From NCBI GenBank assembly GCA_964028335.1, contig OZ034800.1, positions 62,663,694 through 62,727,693 of the forward strand: DNA of 64,000 bases. Direction: 5' to 3'. The translations under genes were made by a program, and so were the position numbers. Positions 34,901 to 45,718 of the stretch are shown one piece after another. This DNA is from Altica lythri (Eukaryota > Arthropoda > Insecta > Coleoptera > Chrysomelidae). Below the pieces are notes generated by a model. The model did not search any database, was not told the origin of the DNA, and was given only the letters and a program-made list of their open reading frames with translations. Position 1 is the first letter of the stretch; the number at the start of each line of letters is the position of its first letter.

Positions 34901-37900
34901 GAGTTGTCACCGTTTCTTAAGAGGTTACATACCTCTTGAATGTGAAAAAATACATTTTTATTATTTAAAGATATTGAAAATTAAGCCCTTAAAAGCTATT
35001 TTTTTTTGCAAATCTCCTCGGAAAAATGTATGCATGATTACTCGGAAACCTTTCATTTGGAATAAAAACAAGCAAAAATTTGCCAGTATTACCTGTCTAT
35101 AACTTGACAAAGGGTTTTAAAATAAAGTGATTTAAATTTTTTATTACAGTTTACCAACTAAATGATGATAGTTACTTTTTTTTCTTTTTTTCTTTATTAC
35201 GCACCTCTTCATAAACAATATTATAATTCAAGAAATAAAAATCACGAGTTTATGGTACTTAAAACAAGTATGCCAAATCGGTTAAATAGTTTATGAGAAA
35301 TCGTGCCTTAAAGAAATGTGTGCTTAAAGAAAAACACGTTTAAATTAAAATCTCATTGTATACAGTTTGAAAGTAGGTTGAGGTCGTATCGAACCTCTAA
35401 CTATACACTTATCGGATCAAACTTGTTCACAACGAACGCCAGCTATTCTCGGGAAACCATGGCGGAAACCAGCTACTAGATGGTTTGATTAGTCGTTCGC
35501 CCCTATACCCCTGTCCGATGATCGATTTGCGTATCAGAATCGCTATGGACGTCCATCAGGGTTTCCTCTGAGAAGGGATAGCTCACCATCTTTCGTACAC
35601 TAGCGTGTACTCTCTTATAGGCTGTCTACATGTTGGCGTTGGCCATCTTTCGGCCAATATGCATAGGCCCTTTTGAGAGATATTCACTTTATGCGTATTC
35701 ATTATATAAGAAAAAAAGTAAGCTCAAATAATAACAGAATAGTATATTCTGTAACAAGGTTAGAATGAAAATTCGATACGAGTGGAGAATTCCGAACGCG
35801 AGCGTAGCGAGCGAGAGGAACCACGAGTTATCGAATTTTCATTCTAACCGTGTAACAGACTGTATTTTCTCCACGACCATATAATAATTCTCTTTATTTA
35901 AATTGAAATATGTAGCCAAACAATTAGAACGTCGCACTGACAAACTGAGTGACAGTTTTGAAATTCGCAGGGCAATCTATGTTTTTTGTTGAGCAATTAC
36001 AGAATGTTATTCCGTCACTAGTTATAGAATGGAAATACATGCAAAACACATAAGAAGCAAGTGTTTCAGAATGAATATTCTATCTCAAGAGTGAGAATGA
36101 ACACTTTCTATTATTAAAAATGAAGTCGGAATTATTACATTCATTAATGGTCGTGGAGAAAAGTAACCTACTGCAATAAGCATGAACAAACCTTAAAGAG
36201 TGAGAGGTGATACAAATCCAAACCGACTATTACTATATATGTCTATAGGTGGCAGGAACGAAGCGAATAGAAAATAAACGAATAGTCACATAAGCACACA
36301 AGAAAAATCCGTACGCTTTTTAGTGTAAAGGTATTGCGTACTGTAATTGAATTGTATACAGGGTGAAATATACATACCTTATTTTTATTTATTTTTTCTC
36401 GGTCGCATTGTTAGATATTAGTATAAAACTTTTTGGGCTAAATAAATATACTATTAAAAAACACCTCCAAATTAACGGGGACAATATAAAATACACCATG
36501 GTGTGCACATTTTCTCCACGTAGATTCATCCGACCCTGAGAAATAAAATAGTTTTATGTTCAGTATGATCATGTTTATCGCACTTATTAACATTATTGAC
36601 CTTAAAACAAAAATAACAAATTGGTGGTTGTTTAAACAAAAGGGTTCTAAAATATCAATTTTTTGGGGATTTTTCGACCCAAAAAAATATACATTAAAAT
36701 TTTGCAATTATCTTACTAAGGACGATAGCTGTAAGTGTGACATACAAAATTTTATGATTATCGGTTTATTTTTGGCGAAAAAAATCTTGCACACCATGTA
36801 CAAAAAAGTGGTTTGGAAGAAAACGCGTTTAAAGTTTTTTTTGTTAAAAGATTACGAAAAAAGTGTTCTTACTACTAATCGGCAATCGTATAAAATGCCT
36901 TCGGATTCCTCGAAAAACTCATTTTTCTCCATCCATAGCGTCTCAGATCTAGCCAATTGCGGGGCTTCAGAGCTGAGCCGGTTAGCCGTACGTATCCGGT
37001 CAAGACCCGTTGGTTCGCGTATAGCAACGCTGCTGGACCAATATTGATTCCCATCGTCTCTCTATTAACTTCAGTACTGGTGTGAAGCCTTCATTAAAAA
37101 TGCATGCGACAATTCCAATCGTTTTGGCATCATCGCCCATACACACTTACTAAAGCTCTTATTATTTTGGTAATGACCGCCCAAACATCTCTCTAAGAGC
37201 TCATTCTTAGTCAAATTCTCATAGATTGACTTCAAAACAACTTGCACCTCTCGGCAAAGGCAGAAGGGTACTTGTAGCCATTCAAAGAATTGATAGCCTC
37301 GTTTTTCCTGTATTTGCACCAAGAGTCAGCGCCTGCTGAATATTACTGGTGCTGCGGTTTCGTATCCGTCGACGACTTAAGAAGTGACCCAAATTGTATT
37401 CCGTGTATCTCCAACTGAGTCCTTATGACTTAATACTGCTAATCCATAATATGTTGAAAGTTCTTTTATCAATTTAATATTCAAAAGAGTGGGCTATTGT
37501 ATATCATTTTTTGGGAGGTTTCTTTGTTGTTTTTTCGTCGGTTTTGATCAATTTTTTTTCTCTACTTTTTTTCTTTTGAATTAGCTTCAGCGGATCTTCT
37601 GGCCAAGAAGGGAGCGGATACAAGATTTACTGGTCCAGAACCTGTATTGGGACTGCCTAGAGCCTGGGTAAGGACCAAAGTCAGGAACTGGGTCTGGGAA
37701 GAGTCGACCAAGCACTGGAGTAACACTGTAGGGCTGAGGCACTCGAAGCTGATGCTCAAAGGCTACTCCAAAAAACTCACGTCTGACATACTGGATCTAG
37801 GCAGGAGTCAGATCAGAGTACTAGTGGGCCTGCTCACCGGGCATGGACCATTCAGACTACACCTTCGGAGGATGGGGATTCTGACACAGGAACCCACCTT

Positions 37901-40900
37901 GTGCCGATTGTGTGACATGGACGATGAGACGGCAACTCACATTCTATTCGAGTGTGCGGCCTTGGACTATAAACGGTTCCTCATCTTCGGTGACACGAAT
38001 CCTGAATCCCACCTTGAGGAGCTGGTCACAGAACTCAAATCTCTTATAAAGGGAACTGCCCTGTGGCAACAGTGACTCAAGGAATTTAGGACAACTGGAT
38101 TCAATCCTTCCTGAGGATCAGCGGGATGCTGATTTTCAGCTGAACAAACTAGAGTCCTGCAAGCACGGGTGCATGTAAGGACTCTTGGTGCCGAACCTGG
38201 TCACAATATTCCCATAGGAAGCAGTGCTTAAAACATGGGGCTCCATAGGTGAGACCATGCCAGGTTACTTAGATTAAAATAGATTAGCTTCAGCACTTTA
38301 TTTCTACATTTTTTTCTTTAAATAATATGTACTCTAACTTTTTGACCATAAAATTTTTACCGTACCGGACTATGTCAAATAACACCTTAAATGTTTTGGT
38401 ATCTCGATCGCCGATATAACCATATACCGCACATTCATTTGTTCAAGAGATCGTGAAAACATTTCAACAACACCGTCTACTTCTATTTTACCGGCACTAT
38501 CATTACGGTTTGCTGAACAATCAACTTTATGACGATCGTGCCAAGCAATGTATTCTACCGTTTGCTCTTACTGTCACAAAATTTTCCGCTATATTTTCCT
38601 ATCAGACAAACGATGCGGAAGAGAGAAGTAAAGCCTTTTTTTGCCCGAGATACATCACAAGAAACTGTTAAAACGTACTCGGGATTTTCCGCGATAGCAT
38701 TCAAACGCTTTTCTTCGCCGACAGATTTGCACAGCACTATATCAAAAACACTATCGACAGCAGTACTCATGTGTTTTAATATATCATAAAAACTCGTAGG
38801 ATGCTGCACCTAAGTCCATTAAACCACAAAAAAATGAATGCCGTGTATTCCAATGTCAATTAATCGCATACGTACACAAGTCGACGATTTACTTCGTATG
38901 AAGAGCCGATCATTGGATACGAGTTTATAAAAACACTAGCAGCCCGCCCCGGCTTTGCACGGGAATTAAAGAAAAATAACAAAAGCCATTAAATTTATTG
39001 GGTCAACGCTTCCCTGTAAACAATATTACATGTTGTTTTATTTTCTGGCAGCAAAATAAATTGATTTTCAGGTGCTCCGACCCGCCTTAGGCGGTTGGCC
39101 ATGAGGAAAACCGATCCCTACTAATTGGAAGGTTTGACCTTGAGACTTATTATTAGTAAAAGTGAAAGATGTTTTGATAGGAAATTGAAGCGGTTTAAAT
39201 GGATTTGGTAGATCAATTGCGATCATCGGTATCCTCAGTGTATGAGCTAGTTGACCAGCTGGTGGTTCAGTTATAATGATTGCTACAACTTAATTGTCCT
39301 TTAATTCCTTTATAAGTAGCCTCGTCCCATTGCACATGCTAAATTTGTGATATCTGTCGTGATTACGAAATAAGTTATTTTGATAAGGATTAATACCAAG
39401 ATAAAAACTTTTAAAAAATTAAAAAATAGTTATTGTGGCGTAACTATAACAGTTAGACATATGCTGTCGCGGCATTTTTTTTGTAGATATTTATATATTC
39501 TTCAAAATCGTAGTACATTATTTTATTCTATAATCAATAGTATTCTCAGCGCACGCGATGTACGAATTTTAAGGTCATTTTTGGTTATATTAATGGCATT
39601 TTAGTAAGGATCCCTATTTTTTTTTATGAAACAGGGCCTATGTCACTCGGGAATAGTGTAGCTTGCCAACGGTGAAAGAATTTTTGAAATCGGTCCAGTA
39701 GTTTCGGAGCCTATTCATTTCAAACAAACAAACAAAAAATCAAACCTTTCCTCTTTATAATATTAGTATAGATTAGCGCATGTTTAGCAGCTTATACTCA
39801 TTTTAAAACAAAGTCCTCGTATGCTATACTGGCTAAATGTAACATTGTTCCTACAAACTTTACACTCGAAATAATTTTGTAAAGTAGAAAATATAAAGAA
39901 AAAATGCAACCTGTAATAGCCGACTGTCTGTAACATTGAATGAATTATCCTGCGACTGTCGCAGTTCTTCGGACAACTTACTATAGTCGGGACGTTTAAA
40001 ACATGGAATTCAAGGACGCGTGATCAGTGAATACGGGCATCTGGACGGCTTAATCTTACAATGTAACGCCTTCTAAAATGCAATAAACGAAGGACAGTTT
40101 AGACTGTACTCATACCAGAGATGATATAAACTGTGGGCCGAAATAAAGGAGTACATTTGTCTCGTGATCATTCCATCTTTTAAACGACCCGACTATAGTA
40201 TAATTACCGTTAACTTCATCACTATTTTCCTGAAATTCGGCTTTTTGGACCTAGATGCACGTTTCGAAGTTTTTTTTGAGTCCTTTCGATCCATTTTTTT
40301 TTGTACGACTTAAACACACGAGAAAAAGTTTGACAGTCGAAATAAAAATATATTGTCAAATACAATAACATCTGTTTCAATTCAAGGCCGAAATTCGTAG
40401 GAGGGACTTATACTGACAATGCTGCGATCTTTATGAAATTTTGGGACAAGATTTCTGAATTGTCAGCTTTCCAAATCCATAAAAAAATTGATTTTTGAAG
40501 TTGATAAACTGTAATGAACCCTTAATAAATTTATATGTACTCAATCAAAAAGATATTACCTAGTTACTCATGACCCTTCACCAGTAATTTAAGAAAGAGT
40601 ATCAGATAAAGATTGTTATTATTATACCAATCCTTCGTAATTTATTTTTGATAATAATTCTAGTAATATTATAATTTTATCTATTGTACCAGTATTCTAC
40701 TGGAACATGAACATGTGTATTGGGACACCCGGTATACAAAAAACAGTCACTATACCTTATATACACTAAAAATCATATACATTTTGATTTTGCGTTTTTT
40801 CTTTTTCATGTGCAGATTTTTCTTAGGGGCTTATATGATTGTGCGCTTATTTCCAGTGCACTTTTTCCGGGATCATGTCTATAATGTACCATGCAGTCGG

Positions 40901-41553
40901 TATAGTATCGAAAAAAACGGGGATTTCTTAAAATCGCATATCTCCTAGAATTTTGTTCTGATATGAAGCTTTGGGAATATCTCTCTATTTGAGTTGTACA
41001 GTAAAATGAAAGAATAAAGTGAAGTGTCAAGAGGTATGTAACCCCTTAAGGGTTAGATATTTTATAAGTGTGTTGAATCGAGTTTTTACGTACTTCATTT
41101 AATCAGTCTTATAATTTTTAGGTTTTTGATTTAAGACAGTGCCATCACCAAATGACAACCCAAGCTGCAACAGCTCAAGCTGCAGCTGCAGCTCAAGCAG
41201 CTGCCGTAGCTGGACATATTCCTGGACCACATTCAGTTGGTGGAATTGCACCCGCTATAAGTTAGTGAGAGTATTAATCTAATGGAATATTGTATATTTT
41301 AATCGTAGATGTATGGTATCAATGTATTATGTTATTTTTAGGCTTGTCCGCAGCAACAGGCATAGGTGTGGATGATCTTAGACGTCTGTGTATTCTTCGC
41401 TTAAGTTTTGTGAAAGGTTGGGGTCCCGATTATCCTCGGCAGTCGATAAAGGAGACACCATGTTGGATTGAAGTTCATTTGCATAGAGCCTTACAGTTGT
41501 TGGATGAAGTTTTACATACAATGCCAATAGACGGACCTCGAGCAATAGAATAA
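28908..41553 (+). CDS. Med: Medea/Smad4, common-mediator SMAD
   Basis: Co-Smad that joins receptor-phosphorylated Smads and carries TGF-beta/BMP signals to the nucleus. Coding exons: 28908-29169, 30671-31015, 32826-32945, 33869-33946, 34118-34342, 34467-34891, 41122-41260 and 41342-41553. Together they make 1806 nt, 601 aa, with phase kept at every GT/AG join. The ATG is preceded in frame by TGA; acceptor CTTTTGCAG ends at 28899. The MH1 domain (about 10-140) has the DNA-binding beta-hairpin region QRTLDGRLQVAGRKG and zinc ligands Cys70, Cys114, Cys126 and His131. A Ser/Pro/Asn-rich linker covers 145-365. The MH2 domain (370-601) has PEYWCSVAYFE, the Co-Smad Ala-rich insert in exon 41122 and the end VLHTMPI. 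No SSXS tail is present, as expected for a Co-Smad. Intact despite heavily loaded introns. Confidence 0.97.
29170..30670 (+). other. Medea intron between the first two coding exons
   Basis: Mostly AT-rich. A GC-richer patch (29190-29245, TCGGCCCGAGCTTGACGG) and CCTGAAGAAGACGCTGTGTG near 29671 hint at an old inserted element that I cannot name. Confidence 0.4.
31303..31362 (-). ncRNA. hammerhead ribozyme motif, complete core
   Basis: On the - strand the 60 nt read as a type I hammerhead. Helix I is made by GGATAT and CTTGTA (5' side) pairing with TACAAG and ATATCC (3' side), with an internal loop CTTC/TA. The core CTGATGA is followed by helix II GGCG-CAATA-CGTC, then GAAA, a 3 bp self-complementary helix III (ACCGGT) and the cleavage triplet GTC. 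Every conserved core base is present. A helix III without a loop is known from hammerheads of Penelope-like elements and retrozymes, which act as dimers. It is probably part of an inserted retroelement (flank 31142-31480) in a Medea intron, antisense to the gene. A 60-codon frame across it is a coincidence. Confidence 0.85.
31848..31873. repeat. (TG)n/(AG)n microsatellite
   Basis: TGTGTGTGTGTGTG followed by AGAGAGAGAGA within a Medea intron. Confidence 0.85.
35363..35665 (-). pseudogene. degenerate 28S rRNA fragment
   Basis: Read as the reverse complement of large-subunit rRNA, the order of universally conserved blocks is kept. CAGTTTGAAAGTAGGTTGAG comes first, then TCGGATCAAACTTGTTC, CCAGCTATTC, ACCAGCTACTAGATGGTT, TTCGCCCCTATACCC, GATTTGCGTATCAG and TTCACCATCTTTCG-like AGCTCACCATCTTTCG. 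These belong to the 5' half of 28S. Point changes and small gaps are scattered, so it is an old non-functional copy inside a Medea intron. The lower end is vague after about 35620. Confidence 0.85.
35748..35858. repeat. foldback hairpin element
   Basis: TCTGTAAC..GGTTAGAATGAAAATTCGAT pairs with ATCGAATTTTCATTCTAACC..GTAACAGA around a GC-rich centre (GCGAGCGTAGCGAGCG). Same style as the foldback at 16822. Confidence 0.7.
35865..36162. mobile_element. small TIR element (MITE-like)
   Basis: TTTTCTCCACGACCAT at 35865 and its complement ATGGTCGTGGAGAAAA ending 36162 are exact 16 bp ends around about 265 bp of non-coding sequence. Confidence 0.6.
36900..38810 (-). pseudogene. Mutator-like (MULE) transposase-domain protein relic, split by a LINE
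   Basis: The N-terminal side (38810 to about 38400) reads VSCDVSRAKKGFTSLF, LIGKYSGK, then NDSAGKIEVDGVVEMFSRS and IGDRDTKTFK. These match the GxWxKRGFSS..IG..TGK, GSAGxMEV and GDGDSKTF landmarks of this insect transposon family. The C-terminal side (about 37440 to 36900) reads DSWCKYRKN-type, LLERCLGG, NKSFSKCVW and the late RIRTANRLSSEA. The order fits one protein interrupted by the LINE fragment at 37565-38280. Stops and shifts are frequent, so it is dead. The family is recalled from motif order, not searched. It lies antisense in a Medea intron. Confidence 0.6.
37565..38280 (+). pseudogene. 5'-truncated LINE, ORF2 C-terminus
   Basis: Starts in the RNase H end (ASADLLAKKGADTRFTGPEP) and runs to the terminal domain RVLVGLLTGHGPFRLHLRRM with knuckle CRLCDMDDETATHILFEC. 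It stops near 38075, followed by a short 3'UTR to about 38280. It is inserted within the MULE-like relic on the other strand. The 143-codon end is open, so it is younger than the LINE copies at 4.6 and 61.5 kb. Confidence 0.85.
38936..39772 (-). mobile_element. non-autonomous Helitron, both ends intact
   Basis: On the - strand the 5' end is TCTATACTAATATTATAAAG (from 39772) followed by the GGTTTGATTTTTTGTTTG tract. The 3' end has the GC hairpin CCCGTGCAAAGCCGGGGCGGG and ends CTAG at 38936. The bases outside are A (5') and T (3'), exactly the AT host site of Helitrons. At 837 bp it has no Rep/helicase. It lies in a Medea intron. Confidence 0.88.
39979..40200. mobile_element. small TIR element containing a mariner-type end
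   Basis: TACTATAGTCGGGACGTTTAA at 39979 and its inverted match TTAAACGACCCGACTATAGTA ending 40200 frame 222 bp. Inside, at 40131-40156, CTGTGGGCCGAAATAAAGGA repeats the TIR of the element at 1138-2587 without a partner. Confidence 0.55.
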
Positions 41554-42848
41554 AAACATACAAGATTATACTATTAGCCTGCTCGCAATTGGAAGAAATC
41601 ATAATATTGCATTTTTTCACATGTGTGTATTTATGCTGATAGTAGTCTTTGCACTGTCTCTCGAATTATGTTAAAATTCGGAGATTTAAAAAAGGGAGTT
41701 TATGTAGAAGTACACAACAAAACAGTAATTGACTTTTTGATTGGTTAGAGACTTAAAATATTTTTAAATTGGTAACTCTTTCCAAATTACAAGTTCCTAA
41801 AATAATAACACTGATACAGAAAAAAATTATTAAAACTTGGAGACAAATATTTTGGCATCCTTAAAATTACTGTACATATGTCTTATTGTTTTGAAAAATG
41901 TGTAGTATAATAGTACTTTCATTATAACCGAAAGTAATTTACATATAATTACAGTGTGTAACTCACTGTTAACGGTAAACTCCAAACATTAAAATAAAAA
42001 TCGAATTGAGTATTTGGATAAAACATTTTGACAATGTTGCTCACAAGTTTTCATTATTCTCAGTTTATTTTTATATATATTTTTTAGATGCATGATATTT
42101 ATATTCCGTAATTTTCAAGTATTTTTAAGAAAAAAAGTGTGATATTAAAAAACTACTATTCTTAATGTTTGTTTTATTGCATTTCCTAATATTATTGTCT
42201 AAATGTACCTGTTTAATCAGGGTTTATAAAAATTTTACTTTGCCTATAGTATTGATTGTATATTAATTTTGAAAAAGAATTCACGATGAATACTATTACA
42301 TAATCTCTACAAAATTGATAACAATTTTTAATTTTAACACATTCGACTTATTTGTTGTAAAAATCCTTTTTTATTTGTTTGTAATTAAATATAATTATAA
42401 TTAGTACTCAATAAGAAAAATTATGATTTAAATTTAAAATAGCTAATTGATTAGGTAGATATGAACTTATTTGTTTTCTTTAACTGAAACCACTTATCTA
42501 CTTAAAAATAATTTTTATCTGTTAGAACCAATATCAAAACCCAAAATTTGTTGTTGTATAAACCTGAATAGCTCATAGACAGCACCAGGTTTTTTTTATT
42601 AAAATCAAACATCTAAATAAAACTAGATTGATACGGCATAGCGTGTGGAATTGATTTCTTCGTCTAATTTTGGTCTACAACACAGAGGTATCGGAAGTCC
42701 TATTAACCAGGTGCAGTTCTAGTAATCTAGTATAATAAAACGCACTAAATAATATCCGTAACCCAGGGCCACATCAAATCATTTCTGATATCAACTTAAC
42801 GATTTGTTGCATTCAATGTCAATGGTGTCACCATCTTTAATCATGTAA
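41554..42848 (+). other. Medea 3'UTR and intergenic
   Basis: An AATAAA overlaps the Medea stop (41550-41555), another lies near 41993, and many AU-rich elements follow, so the 3'UTR could be long. No other gene seen. Confidence 0.5.
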
Positions 42849-42921
42849 CTGCAGGTTTAACATAAAAAGCATTGATGAGGCCCGAGAAGGTCGAAACCGG
42901 TCTGTGGTTTGGTCCTGTCAG
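42849..42921 (+). ncRNA. decayed hammerhead ribozyme motif
   Basis: TTGATGA (core C3 changed to T), helix II GGCC-CGAGAA-GGTC, then GAAA, helix III ACCGGT and GTC. Helix I has GCA/TGT next to the core, AAA/TTT beyond an A/G internal loop, and an outer helix CTGCAGG/CCTGTCAG with one bulge. Compared with 31303-31362, the helix II ends change together (GGCG/CGTC against GGCC/GGTC), keeping pairing. The C3 change should abolish cleavage. Confidence 0.65.
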
Positions 42922-43029
42922 ATAAATGCCAATTGTAATTATGTTGTATAGTAAACTCAAGTGAGAATCGCTCAAAATTGTTTATTTATTATTTGCAACA
43001 TGATCATTTTGTATGTATGTATGTAGTTA

Positions 43030-44360
43030 GGGGTAACAGATACACCTGCGACCTATAAAATCTTTTGTGTCACCCTTTTCTTGCTATATTTCTGATGATT
43101 CCTCAGACTTATAGCAGCTTTTCTAGTCCTATCTTCCTTAGAAAGTTTAGGATATCATTGGGTTTTAAATTAGGTAGTTCTTCCCTTTCTATTTCGTATG
43201 ACCCTAGGTATTTGACCCTAGAAGTACTTAATGCTATGCATTCTGAAAGTATGTGTATTGAGGTTTCATCCTCTACCTCACAGAATCTGCAGTTTGCTTC
43301 ATCTACTAATCCTAGTTTCTTCATGTGTCCTCTTAATCGACAGTGACCGGTTAGTATTCCTGTTATAATTCGGAGGTTTTTTCTTGCTCAGGTTAAGACA
43401 GCTGTGAGATCTCTTCTGGTTATAGTTTCCCAGGAGCGTCTTCGATTGTCTTAGTCCTTCTAGATCATTCCAGTACTTGGATTTTTCGCTATCCAATTTT
43501 TACTTTAGTTTTTCTAAGATTGTACTACTGCTGATTCCACAGGAGGGTTCTGGTCCCAGGTTTGGGGTTTCAGCTCCTTTTTTTGCCAGCTTGTCTGCTG
43601 TTTCATTTCCTTCTATTCCTACGTGTCCTGGAACCCATAGGAGGGTAACAGTGTTATTCTGTCCTAGTTCATTTAATTTGCCTAGGCATTCCCAGACCAT
43701 CTTTGAACTGATTGTATCTGAGTTCAGAGCTTTGATGGCTGCTTGACTATCTGACATGATTACAATCTTCTGTCTACGATAGTTCCTTTCAATGTTAAAT
43801 TCTATACATCTTTCGATGGCACGAATTTCCGCTTGAAAGATGCTTGGGTACGTACCCATGCTTTCTGAGTATTTGGTTCTATGTCCAAACACCCCTGCTC
43901 CTGTTCCTTTATCTGTCTTAGAGCCGTCCGTATACCATTTTATGGCGTTTTGGGTTAGCCCCAATATGGTGTTTTCATCCCATTCAGATTTACTTCCCAG
44001 TTTAGTGGTAAATTTCCTTACAAAGTTAAATTTCTTTGGCATGTCATCTTGGGGCATTTCCCAAGTTTGATCAAGTTGGAGTGATCGAGTTTTTTCCTTG
44101 ATTATTCCTTCTTTGATCATTCTATATATTGTTTCTTCCTAGCATTTTCTACTTGAATATGCAGTGGCGAGAGATTTAGTATTACTTCCATTGCAGCAGT
44201 GGGACATATATGTTCTCATTGCTCCAGTGATACTTGCACAGGCTAGTCTCTGAATCTTTGCGAGGTTTGTCCCCGTAGTGATCAGATTAGCTCTCGTGCC
44301 CCATATGTGATGATAGGTCTCACTATTGCTGTGTACATGATCATTTTTGTTCAACACTTG
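43030..44360 (-). pseudogene. LINE ORF2 C-terminal half (RT end, RNase H, knuckle)
   Basis: On the - strand, LAKIQRLACASITGAMRT (near 44250) marks the end of the reverse transcriptase region. RNase H follows at 44120-43500: WYTDGSKTDKGTGAGV, IFQAEIRAIERC, IMSDSQAAIKAL and LLWVPGHVGIEGNETAD, with all four acidic positions present. A stop at 43500 and shifts interrupt the connector. The knuckle CRFCEVEDETSIHILSEC lies at 43300-43240. A 206-codon open stretch shows a fairly recent but dead copy. It sits downstream of Medea. Confidence 0.9.
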
Positions 44361-45603
44361 TCAACAGTTTTATTGAGACAATAAATTTCCACTTACCAAG
44401 TAGTATTTTATTTTAAACCAAATATAGCGCCCGCCACTGATTTCCTTTGCAAATTTTAGTAACTCTACCTTCCGATATTTAAAATAAAAACTTGCCGGTC
44501 ATGGCACGCCAGTAAGATACACAACTTTAATAGTTTCATACAACGTTTATAAAGGTTAAAATACAGCGAGTTTTAAGCAACTCATTAAAATTTTAAAGTG
44601 GTCTCGAGTTTTTGCAACATACCTTTAATTCGTTTCAACTCATTGTTCTGATTTTTATGGCGCGTAATTTCTAAAAAGATAAATTCAAGTAAGTGTGAAA
44701 GAACTTCTTTTATTTGATTTGGAAGATAATAGCTGAAAAAGATGGAAGCTGCGATAAAGAGTAAGTATATAATTTTTGATTATAAAAAAATATTAGAATT
44801 TTTATTCGAACAGTTTAAAAATGACTGTAGCTAACTGTTCTGGATATCATATTTAGTACACAATATTATGTATAGTGTTATGAATGCGATCCCTAATTTA
44901 AATAACAACTGTTTTATTAAGAATTATCATGTTTGTTAGTGGTCTGACTAAAATATAAATAAAGTAGGTAATCTTATTTTATCAAAATATCTAAACAGCA
45001 GTGCCGTTACAATAAACTTTGATTATCGAAGACATTTAAACATACAAATAAATTTTCTAAATTAGCCGGTAAACAACTTTGTGTTAAAAAAAGTTTTGCT
45101 ATAATTTCAGTAAAATTACTTGAACGAATAAGTTTTTTACAATTTATTTCTGATTTTTTTGCTAGCAAGCTGTAATCACATTAATTTCTTTTTAAAATTA
45201 TAACCGACTATATTTTTTAAATTAAATATTTTGCATAAAACTCTGTTAATTATTGAGTACATATTTGAATATGTTGTATACAATTTGGTTTTATTAACAT
45301 ATTAATAAGCTATTTATGTTACATTTCTTGTCCAATTTCAGTATTTTTTATGCCATTAATAAAAAAGATACTTATTTTTATTACCGGGTCCCGATGGCTC
45401 CCAAATTTTAAACGAATTTGACACGATATAATATTCCGAAGGAATAGCCGATAAAGAATAATTTTAATTTAAAAAATGTTACAAAGTTAGATAGTTATTT
45501 TGAAAGTCTTAAGAAATAATTCTTTTTCCTACGACCACATTGGAAAGTATCACTTATCACACTCCATACCCCCATGAAAAGTGCTACTTTTTCGCACATG
45601 TCT
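44361..45603. other. mostly featureless; possible short first exon at 44742
   Basis: Only a possible mini-exon, ATGGAAGCTGCGATAAAGA followed by the strong donor GTAAGTAT (44742-44760), stands out. No following exon was found. Confidence 0.3.
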
Positions 45604-45718
45604 GGAATAGTACATTACGTAACGATTGTGGAAAGCAGGTGATCCCATCACGAGTGCGATAAAAAGCACGAGTGATGGGATTACCTGCGCACCGCACGAG
45701 TTGCGTATTCTATTTTTC
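45604..45718. repeat. foldback hairpin element
   Basis: GCAGGTGATCCCATCACGAG..GC and GC..GAGTGATGGGATTACCTGC make the central stem around GATAAAAA. Weaker pairing extends to AATAG on both sides. Confidence 0.65.

Larger units (their letters stand above)
34913..41052. mobile_element. possible composite inverted-repeat element filling Medea intron 34892-41121
   Basis: CTTAAGAGGTTACATACCTC just after the exon ending 34891 is matched inverted by GAGGTATGTAACCCCTTAAG at 41031-41050, just before the exon at 41122. The internal flanks (34970-35100 and 40900-41030) show weaker matching (TTTCATTTGGAATAAAAAC against CTTCATATCAGAACAAAA-type). The MULE-like relic lies between. This suggests one large long-TIR element, later filled by other insertions. 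No clean target duplication was found. Alternatively, two copies of a small repeat in opposite directions. Confidence 0.4.

Noticed and set aside
36556..37047. 163-codon ORF on the + strand
   Set aside because: Its 3' part is antisense to the MULE-like relic and the rest has AT-driven composition.
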